From RGIG2945 sp045540355 (GTDB lineage Bacteria; Bacillota; Clostridia; Oscillospirales; Acutalibacteraceae), in contig JAZQHB010000047.1 in NCBI GenBank assembly GCA_045540355.1, positions 1-8,925 on the forward strand: a stretch of 8,925 nt of DNA. The letters run 5' to 3'. The first letter of the stretch is position 1; every line of letters begins with the position of its first letter. Shown here piece by piece: positions 6,602-8,925 of the stretch. Below the pieces are notes generated by a model. That model ran no database searches. It saw nothing but the letters and a program-made list of their open reading frames with translations, and was not told the origin of the DNA. The position numbers were made by a program, and so were the translations under genes.

Positions 6602-6934
6602 TCATAATCCGTCTGTTACATCGTAGACGGTTTCAATAAGTTGCTTTTCAAAACCGAGAATCACTTCTTTTAGTAATGATATTTTTTCTTTTGCGGCTTT
6701 TAACTCATCTATGCATTTTTCAGCAAATTCATATTGTTCATCATAGGCTATGTTAGCTTCTTCAAGACAACCTGTTATCTGTTCAATTTCAGATTTGAGT
6801 TCGCTAATGTATTTTTTGAAAACTCTTGCCACGCCATCACCGAGCCTGGTATGTATGTGATATTCAAGCCACTCCTCGATGTCGCCAAAAATAACATCCT
6901 GCGTGCCATCAGAAAAGTATACCGTATCAGCCGT
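6602..6934 (-). CDS. Small coiled-coil phage protein (ADTVYFSDG type), apparently started at ACG
   Basis: This protein of 110 residues has no known function. A short N-terminal beta/alpha region (ADTVYFSDGTQDVIFGDIEEWLEYHI, from residue 2) is followed by a long charged helix, about 43-100 (SELKSEIEQITGCLEEA ... IDELKAAKEKISLLKEVI), likely a coiled coil. The frame has no ATG, GTG or TTG near the ADTVYF segment. The chosen start is ACG 6932-6934: GGAGG at 6944-6948 lies 9 bases upstream, the position overlaps the DUF2800 stop by 8 bases, and homologs as I remember them begin MADTVYF. The alternative is TTG 7001-7003, with AAGGAAAG 7 bases upstream, which would add 23 residues inside the DUF2800 gene. 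It lies between the nuclease-like and ssDNA-binding genes, so a role in replication or recombination is possible. Confidence 0.72.
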   Translation of the reverse strand, partial: TADTVYFSDGTQDVIFGDIEEWLEYHIHTRLGDGVARVFKKYISELKSEIEQITGCLEEANIAYDEQYEFAEKCIDELKAAKEKISLLKEVILGFEKQLIETVYDVTDGL

Positions 6935-8132
6935 TCTCGCCCACCTCCGCGAATTCGCTCGCAGCAGAATTATATGGCTCTCTGCTGTCAGTAATGGGTG
7001 CAAGAGTAGGCTTTCCTTGGGGTTTCACAACAAAACTGCCGAGCATTTCAGCAAATGTCTTTTTACCCAACAATTCTTCAATCTGAGTAAGAGTCTTGGG
7101 ACTCCGCTCATAGAGAAGAGCTTCGTCATATCCCGCTTTAATCGCCGTTTGAATTGCACCATCGTGGTCTGTAAACTTCCTATTGCTCCTGCCGGCAACA
7201 GCTTTCCAACCTGGGATATTACCACCCTTGAGAATCGTGCTAAGTGCATATTCTTCAAGGTCTTTATACCAAGCGAGAAGGCCTTTGCCCCTCTCAAGCA
7301 AATCTCCGATTTCTTCATCGGTGAGAACACCTTGACCGAACATAGGGGGATTTTTACCGTTTTCGGGTACACAGTCTTTGAACTCTTCGAGAGCTGTGTT
7401 TACGTCGGCTCTCGCCTTACACTGTGCTTTGCCTCTGCAAAAACGGCAGTGTTCACCGGGACAGAACTCTCCAAGACCTGTGTATGCTTTCAAGGCTATG
7501 GGCTTTACGAATTCGCCCCATTCTTTGAGTTCATAGACAGATATTGTTTCGGTACTGTCCTCGCTTTGGTGTCTGGGCTGTACAATATTCATACAAACAC
7601 GCTTAATGGTGTCACCGTAAATAGGGGCGTATTTTCTTAAAGCACCGAGAGCATACAGTCTCATCTGCTCATTCTCTACGGCAGATACAGCGACACCCTT
7701 GCCGTGCTTATAGTCTGTGATTGTGAGCAAATCTCCGCCTATCATTACACAGTCGCACGTTCCGAAACCTTCAGGAACATAGTCATCAAACTCTACCATT
7801 ACCTCAAGGGCAACATACGGCACAGAGTCGTAACCCATAGCCTTTTCCGTAAGAATTTCAATATACTCATCTGAAGTCTTATCCATCTCATCCTTGTATA
7901 AGGGGTCTTTTTTCAGCTTATTGAGGCGAGTGGTATATGCTCGAGCAGAAAGCGATGTTGTAAAAGCTTTGAGGGCTTTAAGTTCACATATTGCGTGAGC
8001 AAGTCTGCCCTCCTCCGCATATTCTGTTGTGTTTTCAGGAAACTTTTCCTCGAATCGAGGAGCCGCTGTGCATCTAAGCCACCGTGAAGCCGCAGATGCT
8101 GAAAGCAGGGCGTGTTTTTCAGGTGTAGGCAT
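6927..8132 (-). CDS. DUF2800 RecB/Cas4-like PD-(D/E)XK nuclease-fold protein with Fe-S cysteines
   Basis: This 401-residue protein belongs to DUF2800, common next to Firmicutes phage replication genes. It begins HALLSASAASRWLRC and has AEEGRLAHAICE (39-50, His46), a family signature. The nuclease core is visible as E110 (ALEVMVEF), GTCD (124-127, Asp127), TDYK (139-142, the D-x-K pair) and QMRLYALGA (156-164, the QxxxY-type motif). C21 with C229-x2-C232-x5-C238 matches the four-cysteine Fe-S arrangement of Cas4/AddB nucleases. End resection or DNA processing for recombination-dependent replication is therefore inferred; activity in this family is not established to my knowledge. The start is ATG 8130-8132 because GGAGG at 8141-8145 is 8 bases upstream; the in-frame TTG at 8136-8138 is only 2 bases from that site. 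The C-terminal 80 residues are less conserved. Confidence 0.9.
   Translation of the reverse strand: MPTPEKHALLSASAASRWLRCTAAPRFEEKFPENTTEYAEEGRLAHAICELKALKAFTTSLSARAYTTRLNKLKKDPLYKDEMDKTSDEYIEILTEKAMGYDSVPYVALEVMVEFDDYVPEGFGTCDCVMIGGDLLTITDYKHGKGVAVSAVENEQMRLYALGALRKYAPIYGDTIKRVCMNIVQPRHQSEDSTETISVYELKEWGEFVKPIALKAYTGLGEFCPGEHCRFCRGKAQCKARADVNTALEEFKDCVPENGKNPPMFGQGVLTDEEIGDLLERGKGLLAWYKDLEEYALSTILKGGNIPGWKAVAGRSNRKFTDHDGAIQTAIKAGYDEALLYERSPKTLTQIEELLGKKTFAEMLGSFVVKPQGKPTLAPITDSREPYNSAASEFAEVGENG
6944..6948 (-). promoter_or_regulatory. Shine-Dalgarno GGAGG facing an ACG codon at 6934
   Basis: GGAGG inside the last DUF2800 codons is 9 bases upstream of ACG 6932-6934. A GTG at 6941-6943 directly after it is out of frame with the 110-residue protein and runs straight into the DUF2800 stop. 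The site is good, but no standard start codon lies at the right distance in frame. Confidence 0.6.
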
Positions 8133-8140
8133 ATTCAATA

Positions 8141-8145
8141 CCTCC
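8141..8145 (-). promoter_or_regulatory. Shine-Dalgarno GGAGG deciding the DUF2800 start at 8132
   Basis: GGAGG in the 15-base gap between two genes lies 8 bases from ATG 8130-8132 but only 2 from the in-frame TTG at 8138, so the ATG is preferred. Confidence 0.78.
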
Positions 8146-8147
8146 GT

Positions 8148-8579
8148 TTATATCTGTGCACCGAGAGCTCTTAAATCAGCGGCAAAAGCACCGTACTGAG
8201 AAGCATCGAGTGCAGTAATCACGTTTACACCATACTTTTCAAGCAGTCCGCAGAGGGCATCCATCTTTCCTGCATCAACAAGTGCGGCACCTGCGGATGC
8301 AATCATATCGAGTGTGTATGTCGGAGTTCCTGTGGGTGCCGTAGGAACAGCATTGATTTCAGCGTTGCTCTGAGGCGTTGTGGAGCCGCCAGGAACGGCA
8401 TTGATATCATCTTTTATATTCTTCTCTTTGGGATTAACATCCGCAAAGGTAGTATTGGCAGGAACTGCACCAAGCATCATTCCAGTCTGGCTTGTCGTTG
8501 CAAGGCCTATTGCTTTTGACAGATTGTTAATAGCACCTGCTATCTCGGGTGCTTCGATTGTTACTTTGATTTCCAACAT
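8148..8579 (-). CDS. Phage protein with conserved ends and an INAVP-repeat linker, function unknown
   Basis: This 143-residue protein has two conserved ends and a variable middle. Residues 1-25 (LEIKVTIEAPEIAGAINNLS) form a strand then a helix. Residues 88-143 (TLDMIASAGAALVDAGKMDA, then LLEKYGVNVITALDASQYGA and FAADLRALGAQI) form a compact helical domain that I recall from small proteins encoded just upstream of DUF2800 genes in Firmicutes phages. The linker (about 26-87) is Pro/Thr/Ala/Asn-rich, with three related units GAVPANTT, NAVPGGSTT and NAVPTAPTG at 37-44, 60-68 and 76-84. Start ATG 8577-8579 has AGGAGG at 8589-8594 with a 9-base spacer. It overlaps the upstream zinc-ribbon gene by 53 bases. 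The constant position in the cassette suggests a role with DUF2800, but no biochemistry is known to me. Confidence 0.85.
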   Translation of the reverse strand: MLEIKVTIEAPEIAGAINNLSKAIGLATTSQTGMMLGAVPANTTFADVNPKEKNIKDDINAVPGGSTTPQSNAEINAVPTAPTGTPTYTLDMIASAGAALVDAGKMDALCGLLEKYGVNVITALDASQYGAFAADLRALGAQI

Positions 8580-8703
8580 TTGTGTTGTCCTCCTTGTTTT
8601 CGTTTTGATTTTTTGGTGGTGGTGTTAATGTTATTGTGCAATCGCACTTTTCGCCGGGGTCAAGGTTTGCACCGCAAAGCGGGCAAGTATAGTAGTAAGG
8701 CAT
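8527..8703 (-). CDS. Small zinc-ribbon phage protein (CPLCGANLDPGEKCDC)
   Basis: This 58-residue protein has a compact zinc-binding N-terminus: C7-x2-C10 and C20-x-C22 in YTCPLCGANLDPGEKCDC. This 'CPxCGAxLDPGExCDC' knuckle recurs in very small proteins of Firmicutes phages, from memory; its role is unknown. After a PPP (28-30) the tail is Asn/Lys/Glu-rich and likely disordered (KNQNENKEDNTNVGNQSNNR), ending STRDSRCY. The start is ATG 8701-8703, with GGAGG at 8710-8714 and a 6-base spacer; the longer reading through the upstream gene is not credible. One base separates it from the previous stop. The last 17 codons overlap the next gene in a different frame, so the tail is partly dictated by that gene's ribosome binding site and N-terminus. 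Confidence 0.78.
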   Translation of the reverse strand: MPYYYTCPLCGANLDPGEKCDCTITLTPPPKNQNENKEDNTNVGNQSNNRSTRDSRCY

Positions 8704-8704
8704 T

Positions 8705-8925
8705 TCAAACCTCCACAACATCAGCAACAATAACTGTGTCGCCTGGATAGATATACCCATCATCGGTACGGTTTTGCTCTCGCACCCAGTTTCGATACTC
8801 TTCCCACGGAACAAACTCCGGGCGATACTGAGCCGCAATCGAATTAAGTCCGAGACAGTCGTCGTACGTCACAAAATGTTCTTTTGGTATGTACACATAT
8901 TCCGGCTTATCAAAAATCGCAAAAA
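8705..8925 (-). CDS. C-terminal part of an unrecognised phage protein, cut by the right edge
   Basis: The frame is open to the right edge, giving 72 visible residues (FAIFDKPEYVYIPKEHFVTY onward). A GTG at 8894-8896 could serve as a start for 63 residues, but there is no Shine-Dalgarno before it and the upstream codons (FAIFDKPEY) read smoothly into it, so I treat the gene as 5'-truncated. Segments are YDDCLGLNSIAAQYRPEF and PWEEYRNWVREQN, ending DDGYIYPGDTVIVADVVEV. The ending resembles the last helix and strand of LysM-like folds (N-x-D-x-x-Y-I-x-PGD-x-V-x-V), but the first half is not LysM-like, so I do not assign it. It precedes the zinc-ribbon gene by one base and so belongs to the same operon. 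Function unknown. Confidence 0.65.
   Translation of the reverse strand, partial: FAIFDKPEYVYIPKEHFVTYDDCLGLNSIAAQYRPEFVPWEEYRNWVREQNRTDDGYIYPGDTVIVADVVEV

Noticed and set aside
6879..7640. A 253-codon open frame on the + strand
   Set aside because: It lies entirely antisense to the 110-residue and DUF2800 genes, has no ribosome binding site in keeping with the operon, and its product is Phe/Cys/Ser-rich without family features. It is a shadow of the coding strand.
8047..8061. Inverted repeat TCCTCG-AAT-CGAGGA as a possible operator or origin element
   Set aside because: It has only 6-base arms, lies inside well-conserved DUF2800 coding sequence and has no similar copies nearby that I could see. 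Chance is the likelier explanation.
6927..8132. Cas4 gene of a CRISPR adaptation module
   Set aside because: The Fe-S and nuclease motifs are Cas4-like, but length, the HALLSASAASRW start and context fit DUF2800; there is no cas1, cas2 or repeat array.

Overview
The window looks like part of the early (replication and nucleotide-handling) operon of a temperate siphovirus or prophage infecting a Firmicute, most likely a gut clostridium. The reasons are a continuous single-strand cassette of small and medium genes, strong GGAGG ribosome binding sites before most starts, moderate GC content (mid-40s by eye), and a family set typical of such phages: DUF2800, an Enc34-type ssDNA-binding protein (DUF2815), a family A DNA polymerase, an SNF2-type helicase, a beta-class DNA methyltransferase, DUF4406 and the start of what looks like a virulence-associated-E-type primase/helicase. 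No integrase, repressor, structural or lysis gene, tRNA, rRNA or CRISPR array is visible, so phage versus integrated prophage cannot be decided.

All thirteen genes lie on the minus strand, so transcription runs from the right edge to the left edge. In that order they are: the C-terminal part of an unrecognised gene cut by the right edge (8705-8925); a 58-residue zinc-ribbon protein (8527-8703); a 143-residue phage protein with an INAVP-repeat linker (8148-8579); a RecB/Cas4-like nuclease-fold DUF2800 protein (6927-8132); a 110-residue coiled-coil protein with no normal start codon (6602-6934); the ssDNA-binding protein (5925-6581); DNA polymerase (3910-5892); SNF2 helicase (2531-3904); DNA methyltransferase (1473-2534); three small phage proteins (1210-1473, 846-1226, and 362-856, the last being DUF4406 plus zinc ribbon); a 59-residue Cys-rich protein starting at GTG (181-360); and the first 61 codons of a VapE-like gene cut by the left edge (1-184).

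Neighbouring genes overlap or are 1 to 32 bases apart. Stop/start overlaps of 4 or 1 bases occur at 181-184, 1473 and 2531-2534. There is no room for an internal promoter or terminator outside coding sequence. This points to one translationally coupled polycistronic message.

Functionally, the polymerase, ssDNA-binding protein, SNF2 helicase and the presumed VapE-type primase/helicase make a plausible near-complete phage replisome. The Cas4-like DUF2800 protein could process DNA ends for recombination-coupled replication. The methyltransferase may protect phage DNA. The DUF4406 protein may act on nucleosides or nucleotides. I do not see a clearly new defence or mobile system here. The most unusual points are the apparent ACG start at 6932-6934, the altered catalytic motif (SIPF) and Cys-rich tail of the methyltransferase, the DUF4406-zinc-ribbon fusion, and the 53-base gene overlap at 8527-8579.
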